Part shown: one piece after another, positions 33,714 through 45,285 of the stretch | Numbering within the stretch: position 1 is the first letter of the stretch | Layout of the letters: each line of letters begins with the position of its first letter | Assembly: GCF_003711515.1 (NCBI RefSeq) | Contig: NW_021167084.1 | Coordinates: 724,621 to 788,620 of the forward strand | Reading direction: 5' to 3' | DNA length: 64,000 bases | DNA from: Sodiomyces alkalinus F11 | Lineage: Eukaryota; Ascomycota; Sordariomycetes; Glomerellales; Plectosphaerellaceae | The notes under the pieces: generated by a model | The model's database searches: none | What the model saw: only the letters and a program-made list of their open reading frames with translations | What the model was told of the DNA's origin: nothing | Translations under genes and position numbers: made by a program

Positions 33714-35496
33714 CTACCCGGTCCGCGCACTGGATTTCCGCGTCATAACCTTGGTGATGGCATGGCGTATGGTGATCCCGGCCTTTTCTATTTCCTTCTT
33801 GGAGAGTCCTGATGTCACGCATACCTTAAGTGCAGGTTGCACTTGCCATCCGCCACTCTGGGACCCGACGTAGTTCAGCAAAGGCATTGTCTTCAGTTTC
33901 GTGATGAGGACCCCGTTGGCCAAAGCCTGCCGAGAATGTTAGCTCCTAATCTCCAGTGCCGCCACAGCAGTCAAGCACATAACGCAGTTACCTACCTCGT
34001 CCACGCACTCCTGTAAGAGGCGTTCTTGGCCCAATATGGACAGATTACGCCCCTTCACCACCTCGGGCTTAAGTACCAGGAGCAATATCGGATTTTCCGG
34101 TACACTTGTGCATGTGACCCAATCGCTGCGAGGATCCAACTGAGCTCTCATCGCTCGGATGTTGTCACGGCACTGCGTCAAGATGTCCGGGTTCGACTGC
34201 AGCAGGCTCAGCGTTTCAGTTGCGGTAATCGCAAGCATGGCCGGTAACGCAGCCGAGAAGGTGTATGAGGCGGCTGAGATGCGTTGATGCTCGACAACAT
34301 CCTTGGCCCCAGCGCAAAATCCTCCGCCAGCACAGAGAGGACCGGCCAGAGACCCAACAATCATGTCCACCTGAGTTGGGTCGACGTTCTGGGCTTCTGT
34401 CAAGCCCCGCCCCGACCGTCCGAGGGTGCCAAAAGACCAAGTCTCGTCCAGGATGATGCGAAACTTGTACTTTTCCTTCAGCTCCACCAACTTGGGCAGA
34501 TCGACGCTGTCGCCGGTCATCTCGAAAAGCCCCTCGGCCACAATGAAGCGCCTGGTCAGCTTCTTTCCCGCTTGGTCCTTGACCACTTTCAGCATGACAC
34601 GCTCTAAATCATCCATGTCGCCGTGCTGATACCATTTGATGCTGCTACGGGAAATCTCGAGGCCCCTGCGGATCGCGTAGTTCACGGCGCGATCGGCGAC
34701 AATGATGTCTCCTCGCTTGCAGAAGGCTGGGATGACGCTCGATATGGTCGAGAAGGCCTGGGCGTATACGATACACCCCTCAGTCCCGAGGTAGTTGGCG
34801 ATATCCGCTTCGGTCTTCATGTGAACATCCTGCGTCCCGTAGAACTGAGGCGGGCCGCAAGGGCCAACGCCGTATGTGCGCAGCGTCTGAATTGCCTTCT
34901 CCTTGATCTGTTCGTTGGCGTTGAAGTTGTAGAAGTTGTAGGTTGCAAGATTCGTCACTGTCCGTCCATTGCTGAGCTTGGACTTCGGTCCCGTAGGCCT
35001 TATAGCCCGTCATCAGTATCGGTCACTCGGTTTCGACTCCAGCCGGTATTCCGTTGGGACCAAGGTAGTGAGTACATACCCAACGATGACGGGCAGCTTT
35101 TCAGCCTCTACCTCCTCAAACGCAGTAAGAGGCGCAACCAGGGGCTCGGGACTCCATTCGTAGACTAGTTCGTCAATTTCCTGCGCACCAAGTCAGACCC
35201 CGCGACGAAGAGGAACGTGAACATTGAAGCAGGGATGGGCTAATATGCAGTGATGGATGGCATACGTCGTCGCGTAGTTTCACGTAATTTTGTTTCTGAG
35301 TAGAGTAGGAGGGAGACAGGAGATATCGAATGAAGAAGATAACCAGTATTAATTCTATCGCGGAGCGAATAGGGTCGTTCTGGTAGCTTGACTGGACGTA
35401 ACGAACAAGGACAGCGGACCCAGGCAATTTCTGAAAGGTTGTAACGACATATCGTAGCCACGACTTCAGGAGAATCTGCGCTTCGTCCAAGTCCAT
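33714..35496 (-). CDS. LCB1: Serine palmitoyltransferase subunit 1
   Basis: Regulatory subunit of ER serine palmitoyltransferase, which with LCB2 condenses serine and palmitoyl-CoA to 3-ketodihydrosphingosine, the first step of sphingolipid synthesis. Exons 35266-35496, 35080-35180, 33996-34998 and 33714-33926 join to 516 codons including stop (515 aa, normal length). Start at MDLDEAQILLKSWLRY is preferred over an upstream in-frame ATG at 35523 because it matches the family. Membrane helix at about 45-61. Alpha-oxoamine synthase fold from about 125. The CGPPQFYGTQDVH motif holds Cys158, equivalent to the human SPTLC1 neuropathy-site Cys. DETWSFGTLGRSGRG follows at 295. GSLAG at 326-330 has no PLP lysine, as expected of LCB1 (LCB2 carries it). 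Frame intact, no RIP. Confidence 0.97.
33927..33995 (-). other. LCB1: LCB1 intron 3 (69 nt)
   Basis: Coding strand GTAGGTAACTGC ... CTCGGCAG with a GCTAAC branch site 14 nt before the acceptor. Splicing joins ECVDE to ALANGVLITKL. Read-through would end at ALEIRS, losing the conserved C-terminal 70 residues. Confidence 0.93.
34999..35079 (-). other. LCB1: LCB1 intron 2 (81 nt)
   Basis: Coding strand GTATGTACTCAC ... GGGCTATAAG, with a TACTGATGAC branch-like site. Joining GTTGG to GCCTACGGG gives PVIVGPTGPKSKLSNG, the conserved reading. Confidence 0.9.
35181..35265 (-). other. LCB1: LCB1 intron 1 (85 nt)
   Basis: Coding strand GTATGCCATCC ... TTGGTGCGCAG. A CTGAC branch-like site lies 11 nt before the acceptor. 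Phase 0: KLRDD joins EIDELVYEW. Confidence 0.92.
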
Positions 35497-35730
35497 ATTC
35501 GCGTAGGTAGAGGGTGGGCGCAAAGGCGAAAAGGGGGAAATATTAGGAGATGAAGTTTAGGGGGATATCGGTCAACAAGGAGGTGTCGCAGGAAACGATC
35601 ATTTTCAGCAAGTTCAGAAGTTCAAATATGGTCCCAGAGAGTGTCCTAGGCGCTCGGTGATTTGCTCGCGTATATTAGGCTATGCACGCGTTGGCTTAGC
35701 ACCCGAGAAGCACGGATTTAGTACCATATA
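35497..35730. promoter_or_regulatory. Upstream region of LCB1
   Basis: Only about 230 bp of unRIPed DNA separates the LCB1 start from the first MITE. On the coding strand it has short pyrimidine runs near 35525-35545. No defined element recognised. Confidence 0.45.
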
Positions 35731-36146
35731 ACCCCTGAAAAAACGTACAAAGTAGTACTTCGTGAATTACCCTTTTAGGAAGTTTAAAAAGGTTCGAGGT
35801 ACGTGCCTACACTAATAGCACTAATACGAAAACAAATTTCAAATACTATTATAAGATATCTTGAGGTTAATCTAGAATCTATCTATAGCTATTTTATATA
35901 AGAAAGGATTTAGTTACTAGATATATATACGGGCTATATAGGAGGTAGTTTATAAAGCTATTAGTTACCATTTAATATATTAAGGAGCTATAAGGTAGTT
36001 TTAGAGAGTACTAAGTCTCCCTGTTTTAGTATATCTAAACCTCTATATTTTGTATAGAATCTTAATATATCTAGTTATACTTATTGTCGTGATACTATTG
36101 GTTTATATAGGCCCCGCAAGTATATACTGTACGTTTTTTCAGGGGT
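35731..36146. mobile_element. 416-bp MITE, copy 1
   Basis: Perfect 19-bp terminal inverted repeats ACCCCTGAAAAAACGTACA, each flanked by TA (35729-35730, 36147-36148), which is Tc1/mariner-like. The interior is AT-rich and non-coding. It lies 235 bp upstream of LCB1. Confidence 0.88.
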
Positions 36147-36162
36147 TAGATAGTATACTCTA

Positions 36163-36570
36163 ACCCCTGTTTAATTTTGTGTGGTGTACTTGCGGATCTG
36201 AATAAACCAATAGTATCACGATAATAAGCGGAATAGACTATAACTAGGTATATAAATAGCAGTAATTCTCTATATAAAATACAGGGGTCTAGATATACTA
36301 CTAAGTATCCGATTAAGCTATATTATAGCTCCCTAATATAAAGTCATATAGTATTAAAGTAATTTATAGCTACTAATAGGAACTGTCTCCTACGTAGTAT
36401 ATATAAGTAGTAAGTGAATCCTTTCCTATAGAATATAGCGATAGACTGATTTTAGCTTGACTTATAGATATGTTATAATACTATTGAAAATTTGTATATT
36501 ATAGATACTATCAGTATAGGTATATTTATCGAACTTTCTTTAACTTCCTAAAGAGTAGTTTACGAATATA
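36163..36570. mobile_element. MITE, copy 2, inverted and truncated
   Basis: Begins TA-ACCCCTGTTTAATTTTGTG and is an inverted, diverged copy of 35740-36140 (shared ATACTATTGGTTTAT, CCGCAAGTA and AGGAAGTT words). It loses similarity at about 36565 before reaching its other terminal repeat. Only 16 bp separate the two copies. Confidence 0.75.
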
Positions 36571-36659
36571 TCTTAAATATAATTAAATAGAGGTTATATA
36601 GTATAATACGTAGTTATAGTATTAGGTATATAGGATATAGTAGTTATTCTAGTATTAGT
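36571..36659. other. AT-rich spacer
   Basis: No feature seen. Confidence 0.4.
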
Positions 36660-36965
36660 ATTTTCTATTATTACTATTGATCTTACTCTGCTATCCTATC
36701 TAATCTATAGGAGTTTAATTTAGACTATATAGTCCTTCTTAAGTAGCTATAAAAGGAAAATCCCGGGGTCCCGGGGAATACCTTTATACTTATCCTTAAG
36801 TAAAGTGGTGCTACTACGGGGCCGATATAGCCCCGGTTTATCTCTTTTATATATCTGGATTATAGCTTTAGGCTAGTAGCTAATAAAAGGATAATAGGCT
36901 ATAGTTCGGGTTACCCTAGGCTAATCGCTAGTAAGGGAGCGGAGGCCGTATAGGTACCGCGGTGT
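36660..36965 (-). mobile_element. 5'-truncated Tad-like LINE 3' end
   Basis: Plus-strand text CTGCTATCCTATCTAATCTA, then a GC-rich hairpin near 36765-36780 and GGGGCCGATATAGCCCCGG, all shared with the ends of LINE-1 and LINE-2. About 300 bp. It abuts the copia B LTR. Confidence 0.75.
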
Positions 36966-38699
36966 CTTATAACACGTTAAATAGCACTTGTAATAGTAAA
37001 CCTAATAGAGCAGATATCTTGTGTGTATATATTATATTAAGTTATATCTATAAGAGTCTCTTATCCCTTTATTTAGGTAGTGTAGACTTTATCTATAGGT
37101 ACTATATTATTATTATTATTATTATTATCGATCCTACTCCGCTATCCTAACTAATCTATAGGAGCCTTTCTAGGCTATATAGTCCTTCTCGGGTAGCTAT
37201 AGGGGGGAAAACCCGGGTAAAACCCGGGGAAAACCCCTATACACTTTCTTAGGTGGAGTAATACCGTTACGGGGCCGATATAGCCCCGGTTTATCTCTAC
37301 TATATATCTGGATTATACCTTTAGGCTAGTAGCTAATAGGAAGTATAGCAGGCTAGGGTTAGGTAGGTTAGCCTAAGCTAATCGTTAGCGGCGGAATAGG
37401 GGCTAAGGGGGTACCGCCACGCCTCCGCGGTACGGAGGCTATAGCCCTTTAGCCTCGGCCTCCCTATATCCCCAAGGATCGTGCCTTTATTCCTTCTACT
37501 CGGTTAATAAAGAGAGTAAGGGAGGTAAGCGCCTTCTGCCTCCCCTAAGTGGGTTCCTGCTATATCCGGCGGTAGGTAGGGGGAATAGGGCCTTACCCTA
37601 TTATAGGAATTAGATAGATAATATCCCCCGAGGCATTTATACCTTAATCCTCCCTCTTCATCTTATAACGCTAACGAGTTCGTTATAGGTTTTCCCTGAT
37701 CTATTCCCGCTAATAGTCTTATAGGTATATCGTTATAGCCTATACAAACTAGTATACCCCTTTAGTTTTCTTATTATACTCCTATTATATTTTAACTATA
37801 GGTGCTTTATAGATAGTATCGCAGTAGCGTAGTAGCGTAGGGTTAATTAGGCAGTATAGTAGCGATTTATATATATATATATATAAGTAATCCGAAGTAA
37901 TAACGTAATATAAGTTCCCTTTATAGCGTAGCGGTGCCTTAGTGGTAGCGTGCTAATAGTCGTAGATATCGTCTCCTAATAATAATGATACTAATAATAA
38001 TAATCGCCGCTATAAGCGCGGTATAGTTCGTGTTATACCGTATATAGCCCTTAGTAGTATCGGAGTAGTATTATAGCGCTAACATAGGGTAGTTATATTC
38101 GTTATAGTAAGCGTTTAGGTATTTACCCCGATAATATAAAAGCCTACGCTAATACTACGGGAATAGGCGCGGCCTATTACTAGTATACTAATAGTCGCCG
38201 TCCGTGTAAGAATATAAGTCGCTTAGGTACCGTGGCGGTATCGTGTAAGTATCGGGGTGGATATAGCTAATAGTTTAATAGGTCCCCTCCACTACTAAGA
38301 AGTAGTAGTAACGTCTTATAGATATCTATTAGGCGTATATAGCGGTAAAGGCCGCTAATAGCGCGGGTATCGCTATTATAGGTATTCCCCTTTAATACCG
38401 TGGCGGTTCTATACTAATAAGTTATAGGCTAAGGAGCGCCTAGGGACGGCGTCCTGGTCTTTTAGCCGGGCCCTAAACCGGGCGTTACCTTCCGGTCATA
38501 GTCGCGGCGGTACCGTGTCGGTAAAGGTGTAGGAGTTATCTTATTAGATAAGGCGTTTAGAGGGTAAGATAGACCTTATCCTAGAATACCTTATAAGTGG
38601 CTCCCCCCTGGTCCCGCTACGACTCCTTAGCGGTATTAGCTAATTAGCCTGATAGGGTCTTAAGTATATTAAAAGCGGTGTTAATACCTTTAAGGGAGG

Positions 38700-41200
38700 T
38701 AATAACGATAAGAGCTAATCGGTGGTATAATAGTACCGCGTTAATACTATTAGGGCCCCGGCTTATAGGGCCCTTATCCTAATACTTAATTAGTCGTCGT
38801 GCTACTTTATCCCCCATACGGTCCCCCTTTAGTATCGCGGATATCTTCGTAGGCCTCTATAACTTCGAGGGCGAGGCGGAAGTCCTTAAGCCTCTTCCGT
38901 TATAGGAACTACCTTATAACTGCCCTGGCTTCCGTGTCGTGGTCTAATACGTCGTATAGATCCCCTTCAATCGTGAGTAGTCTCCCTATAGCACCGAAAA
39001 GCTCCCTACGCTCTTCCTCAGTTATATCCTAGTATTAGAGTACTATATACTCCGCTATTTCTGCCCCCCTATTGCTATAAGGGCACCGCATTATTAGAAA
39101 TCCCGGTACCCTCGCTTTTACTAAGAAGGCTTATAGGCCTAGCTTTTTTATTCTAATTTAGGTAAGTACGGCGCTCTATAGCTTTAGGAGTCCTCTATAT
39201 TTCCAGAGGGAGTATTATATTAGGGAGCGGCTCGGTACCGTTATAGCGTAGGTGTATAGCCTCCGTGACTCTGCCTAGGTTTAACCCTAGTCCTTTATAA
39301 GGGCTTTCCTCGGGGCTATATTTCCGGCCTAGGTTATTAGGGCGTTAAGTTAGGCTATCCACGCGAGGGCCGTATAGGTCTTATAATACCGATTCGGTGC
39401 CGCTAAGGCTCTCGCTACAGCGTATACTCCGGCTAATATCTTATCTTTAGTTCTCTCCTTTTATATCCGGCGGACTTTCTAGACACTAAGGCTTACAAGG
39501 TATAGGTTAAGGGGGGGGGATAAAGGTCTCTTTTTCAAGGACCCTAACCGGTATAGCTTTATAGGCTCCGGCTACTAATCGGAGGCACCGGTTCTATACC
39601 GTTATAAATACCGCTACGGGGCCTTACCGGGGGCCGGCCCTTATCTTATAAACGGTTAAAGCGTAGTAGGTAATTATTAGTCGTATTACTACGAGGTATA
39701 GTCTTTTTATATCCGCGAAGCTATACCCCTACGCTACTGCGCTAAGCCTTAAGAAGGCGTATATCTAGGTAGTTAGGCGGCTTTTAACCTTTTTAGTATT
39801 TTATCGGAAGTTAAGCTTCCTATTAAGCTAAACGCCTAAAGACTTTATCGCCTCCGCTACCGGCACCGAAATAGTATTAAGGGGGAGCGGGGTAGGTAAG
39901 GGTTAGCGTAACTTCGTAAAGGGAATATAAATACACTTAGCTAGTTCGAACTATAATCCGCTCGCTATCTCCTATTCTAGGTATATCCTCTATACGGCGG
40001 TAAGGCGTTACCGCGTCTATACCTCCGTCTTACCCAAGGCGATAATATTTATATTATCGGTAAAACCTACTACTATCGTTTTAAGGACCCTTTCTAGCTC
40101 TTCGTATAGAATAGAGATATAGAGGATAAAGAGGATAGGGGAGATCGGGGAGCCTTATAGTATACCCCTGTAAAGGTGTTATAGGGGGGCCGTTTCGTTA
40201 TTAAGTAATAGCTAGGCTATACAGTCCTAGAGAAAGCTACTAATTAGGGTATTAAGCTACCGGGGGTAGCTTTTCCTTTTAAGCACCTCGATAAGGCGGG
40301 AATAGGGGATAGTATTAAAGACGCTTTTAATATCTAGTTAGAGTATCGAAGCGGTGCCGCTATAGGCCTAGCTCGCCTTTACGGCCTCCGTGGTTCTTTA
40401 TACTACTATCTTTATACTTCGCCCTATCCGGTTACTTATTTATCCCTTTAGGAGGAGCCGATACTCCTTTACTATAACCGCGATCCGGTTACCTAATATC
40501 CCCTTAAGGACCTTACCTATTATACTAAGGAGTAATATTGGTCGCTAGCCCTTTATTATCCCGTAGTTAGCCAGCGGCCGGCCTTCCTTTTTAAGGACTA
40601 CTATAATAGCGTAGCGGCACCTTTTCGGGTAATAGCTCGTTTTAAGGCACGCTATAAAGATAGTACTAAGTCTTTAGTATAGGGGGGGTCTATATACTTT
40701 TAGGAGCCTTATTAGGAGTCTGTCGGGGCCTAATACCGCTTAGGGTTTTATCTTCTTAAGGTGCCCTTATACGTCCGCTACGGTAATATCTTAGCGGATA
40801 TCCTACCCTGGGGGGGATTCCGCGCCTAAGGGCCTAGGGATAGTAGGGAGGGGGGGGGGGGAAGAACTTCCGGTTTAGGACCTTAGCTTTCTCTGCGTGT
40901 ATAGTTACCGGGTAGGCGTTATCGTCTCGGTATAATAGTAGCACTAATAGGGGGTCCGGTAGTACGCCCCCTTTAGTTTATACTTATTTCTATAACCGCT
41001 AAAGAAGGCTATTATCCTTCCCGGTTAAATAGAGTAAATACCGCTAGTATATCCGCTTTATTACCGCTATAGCCTTATCCCGGCGCCTTTCCGCTTCCTA
41101 GAACTCGTCCTATTAGTTCCGGGACTTCCTAGATATATATCTACGGTAAAGGCGCCTTATTTCTTAGGTAACGGCGGTTAGCTCCGCATTCCACTAAGGG
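38700..41200 (-). pseudogene. LINE-1 reverse transcriptase/RNase H relic
   Basis: The reverse transcriptase core is recognised by G-x-x-x-GSPISPILF and by the F-x-D-D box, here FTDN at 40053-40067, with the second catalytic Asp lost by GAT to AAT after T. The downstream AGAYKAIPVRVLEKETFIPP is typical of fungal LINE polyproteins between reverse transcriptase and RNase H. LINE-2 has the same FTDN at 48234-48248. Confidence 0.75.
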
Positions 41201-41949
41201 GTGGATAGCCGTCTAGGGGTGCCCCTATAATGGCGCGGCGCGGCCTTATCGGCTATAATTATAAGGTCTACTATTAGGTTATCTAGTACTAAGTCGATAT
41301 CTTTTAGTAATATAAGGGGGCCGGTCTATTATAGCCGCGTAGTAACGAGCTAGGGGACCTATAAGGGGTTAAAGTCTTTCTAGACTTAGCGGGGCCTGGC
41401 TAAGTCCCGTGGTAGTATTATCGCAGTAGTCGGCGAGGCGTCTATCTTTATAAGGATTCGGACTATCTATAAGTAGTAGTTAAACCCAATAACGGTCTTA
41501 TCCGGGCCGCTAATATCGTAGCGGAGCCCTTATATTACCTATATAAGGTCGATAGTGCTAGTACGCCGGCCCGGGCGGTACTATATAGTTATTCCGGGGG
41601 GGGGTTATTAGGTTAAGGTTTTACTGGGTTATAAGGGTAAGCAGGGTTTCGACTTAGGGGTAGTACTACGGTGGCTATAAGTATAGGGGGTAGTATAGGT
41701 TAAAGTCCCCTATAAGGATATATCGGCTTTATAGCGGTGCTATATCGAATATATCTTATAAGGGTATATTCTAGGGGATCCTAGCCGACTAGTAGTTTTC
41801 TAAGTAGATTAACTAGATTATAAGGGTATTATCTCCGGTCCCGAATATAACCGTATAGGTATTATAGTAGGCCCGCTACGTCCACGTATATAGCGGGTAT
41901 CTCTTATAGATATATAGAAAGGCGTAGCCTCCTCCTTAGATTAGCCGAT

Positions 41950-42429
41950 TATTACGGCCAATAAGCCTAACATACAGGAAACCCCGACAGAAACACTGGA
42001 AATCACGTGGGAGCTCACGTGACTAAAAGACCAGGGTGGAACGACGGAGTGTAGGACTCGGAACACTCCCGCGTTCCAGGAACAAGGGAGCGTCTAGAAC
42101 CATAACTCTCCAACACTCCTAACGATCCAAGAATATATAGCTAGAGGAAGTTATAGATAGTATTACTATATATACCAGAGTATTCTAGGTCTTACTTCTA
42201 CTAGAGAATAAGATATCGATTAATCTAAGTCTTTACCTAGACTATTATTCTACGCTTAAACCTACCTTATAAAGAAGACGCCTAGTCTTTACGACGTAAC
42301 TACGACTAAACCACTACGAACGATAGTTACTACTCTTTAGTTAATATCCTCTTCTTATTTTAAACTAAAACCTCGACGCTAGTCCCCTATCGTCTGCTAT
42401 ACTATAGAGGACCGGAAGCCGTTATAATA
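41950..42429. repeat. Solo LTR inside LINE-1
   Basis: 480 bp, starts TATTACGGCC (from TGTTACGGCC) and ends GTTATAATA. The flanks CCGAT (41945-41949) and CTGGT (42430-42434) are RIP-altered copies of CCGGT, which LINE-2 carries uninterrupted (TTAGCCGGTATACCC). The last about 262 bp match the solo LTR at 61378-61911; the middle does not. Two CACGTG motifs lie near 42005-42025. Confidence 0.85.
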
Positions 42430-44235
42430 CTGGTATACCCTTTAGGAGGGGTATACGGGGCTTTTCGTGAAGCGGTTAAGGCTAGGTTTCTAAATTATTA
42501 TTATATTATACTCGGCGCGGTACTAGAGTAGTAGCTCCTACCGCGCCTAACTCCTCCTTATATTCCACGAAAGGACGTGGATTTCTATTAATTAAAGAGG
42601 GGGGGGGGGGTTAAGATAATATACCCGGTATAACCGGGGTCTAGCTTTAGGATTCCTATTATAGTGCCTTATCGGTCCCGCGGGGGACTATATAGGCGCT
42701 TATTGGGCCTAGTATCGGGGAGCCCTCCTATCCCCTAATCCTCTTCGGGGGCCGACCCCTACCTTTACGGAGGGGTTAGTCCTAGTCCTAAGCGATAATA
42801 ATCGGGGGAAAGATCTACGGCTACTGCGGGTATACCGCTTCGGTCTAGCGGGTAATATCGAAGTCCTTGGCTTAGTACTTATACGCTTCGCGGGTTTTCT
42901 CGGCCTCCTTTTTTAGTAATCGGTATAAATTATCGAAGGTATTATAGTCTTGAGTATAAGCGGCATAGCGGCGGGGGCGTCCCGGCGCTATAGCTTCGTA
43001 ATATCCTAGGCCTTAGGGGTATACTAATTCGGGCTTAGCGTAGTAACAGTATACTCTCTCCGCCATAGGGTAGCCGTTTACTCGGTAACCGAAGTATAGG
43101 TATTTATAGCACTTTAGGAGGCTAAGGTCGGGGTTATATAGTTTATAGATATAGCTGCCCCCCTTAAAGAGGAGGGTATTCCGGATAAGGCTTACTACCC
43201 TTTCCGGTAAAGCCGATTCGATAAGGAGGAGCGTTACCCTATTAGTACTATAGCGGGGTACCGGCTATTATACTTAGATAATTTTTACCTTAGGGTTAAT
43301 ATCCTATAGGGATACTAGTAGGTCTTCTTCGGATAGGGCGTTAAGGACCTCCCGGGAGATAGCCTTAGCTAGTATAGGGTAGGTACGTACGGCTAGGATG
43401 GCTCCTTTACTAAAGGCCTTCTTAATCTATTATTCCTTATAGGCAGCCTATTACTATACCCCTTCAGTAAAGGTAAGGTAGATATCTCCGCTTAGTAGTT
43501 TCCGTGCCGCTACGGTATTATATCGGGTAGTCGTGGCGTTTATAGCTTAGATAATCTCTTTTAGGGTCCAATCCTTAAGGGGCTAGTCTTCGGGGAGGGT
43601 TCCTTAACGGATAATTAGTTCCTAGTAATACCTAGCGGAGATTATTTTAGGGGGTATAGGGTCCCGCGGCGGTGCTATTACGGGAGCCCGGGCTATAATA
43701 TTAGCCTAAGTCTCTTTTATACTATTTATCCCTTTTCGGAGTTCCTCTCGGATAATATAATAAACGGTAGTATATAGGTACGCTAGCGGTATCGTACTAG
43801 CGTCCTTACGGGTACTACGTATCGTGATTAGTTCCTTTACTAGCTCCACGACCTAGTTAATCGTGTTCCTGTTAGCTAGTAGGGCCTAAATTTCTGCCCT
43901 AATCTTAGTTACACTTAGTTCTAAGGGGCGTAGTGGTCCCCTTTTAGTCTTATATCGGTTCCGCGCTATATCCTACCACGGGCGGGGGGGGGAGCGCTTA
44001 TATTACAAAAAGTGGGTCTGTTACGAATTCTGTATAGTTAAGGCCGGGGCGACGCTATCCCACGACTCTTCCGGCTATACCGTAGCGCCGGTATTACGGT
44101 GCCGCTATAATAGTATCCCGGGAGGGGGGTAATAGTTATAATCTCTATCCCGATAGTTTTATCGATTTTGCTCTTATTATACGCCCGTGGTTAATAGGCG
44201 TGTCGATTATCGTCTTGCCTCTTATATAAGACTTG

Positions 44236-44371
44236 AGGTACTATATTATTTAATTCTATCCGGTCGTTCCCGGTATCTACCCTTATTATATCCTAATACC
44301 CGAGGTCCCCGAGGTCCGAAGCCCTTAGCTAGGTATAGTCTGCTAGGTGTAGACGATGCCTATACGATATA
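44236..44371 (-). repeat. Copia B LTR, second part
   Basis: Continuation of the LTR begun at 36966-37111 after the LINE-1 insertion. Ends CTATACGATATA as in copia A. Confidence 0.7.
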
Positions 44372-45285
44372 CCCCCTTAGTTAAGGTGGGTCTTCCTAGG
44401 TTAACTAACTAATTAGAGGCTTCGATTTAAACCATAAGCTCTTAACTTTTCTATTATAAAAATAATAGTTAAGGGAAAACGCCCTCGTAAAAGGGATCTA
44501 AATCCGCCCTATTTCACTATTTAATTTAATTATATTATAATTAGTTCCTTAATTCTAACTAGCCGGATCGGCTTAACCGGATCTATATCTATCGGATCTA
44601 CTACGCCCTTAGAGGCTATCGTCGTTACTATAGATATGGCTTTAGCACGCTTAATCTCTTCGTGTAGTTATTTCGACTACTTAATACGATTCTTTTAATC
44701 TATTAAATTAAGCTATTATTCTAGTTATTTAATCTCCGCCTCTAGTAATACCTTCGTTAATCCGTCTACAATTATATTCTTCGTGTTAATATATATATAA
44801 CCTTAAAGAGTCCTTATTATACTAACTAACGCGCCTACTAGTTATATATATTAATATGGCGTAGCCGTATTCGTAGGCGTTATGCTTTCTTATTAATAAG
44901 GCTAATAGTTTACTAATTATTGTAATATAGCTATAGTTATTATTAATATAACCGAAACTCTAAATCTATTAATATCCGACTAATACATAATATCTCCTTA
45001 GCCGCCTTTATAAAAGCGAGTAATTCCGATTCTATTAACGATATCGTAATTATCGGTTACTTACCCGCCTTATAGTTAAGTATACCACTAAAAAGCTTTA
45101 TCGTATATTCTTATAAACTCTTACGGTCTAGATTATAGCTGAAAAATACGTCGCTTAGGGTTAAAAAGACTCTATCCTCACCGAATTCTAGGTAGTAGTA
45201 TCTTATATAGTATAGGAATAGCAGAACTTATTAAGCCCTCTTAAGGTGGTTAGAGGAGGGGTTAATATTATATTAGGAAAGCTTT

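Larger units (their letters stand above)
37112..44235 (-). mobile_element. LINE-1: Tad-like non-LTR retrotransposon in the copia B LTR
   Basis: Bounded by the duplication AGGTACTATATTATT (37097-37111 and 44236-44250). It has a (TAA)n tail at the left, as expected for minus-strand orientation. Without the solo LTR at 41950-42429 it is about 6.6 kb. The reverse transcriptase near 40050-40180 reads GSPISPILFILYISILYEE, then GFTDN. The C-terminal segment GAYKAIPVRVLEKETF lies at about 39510-39590. Stops throughout. Confidence 0.85.

Noticed and set aside
34284..35168. Plus-strand ORFs of 107 and 181 codons
   Set aside because: They lie antisense to well-supported LCB1 exons and have no recognisable features.
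33714..35496. LCB1 as a resistance copy in a sphingolipid-inhibitor biosynthetic cluster
   Set aside because: No polyketide synthase, transporter or tailoring gene is present, only transposon relics; the sequence looks like a normal housekeeping LCB1.
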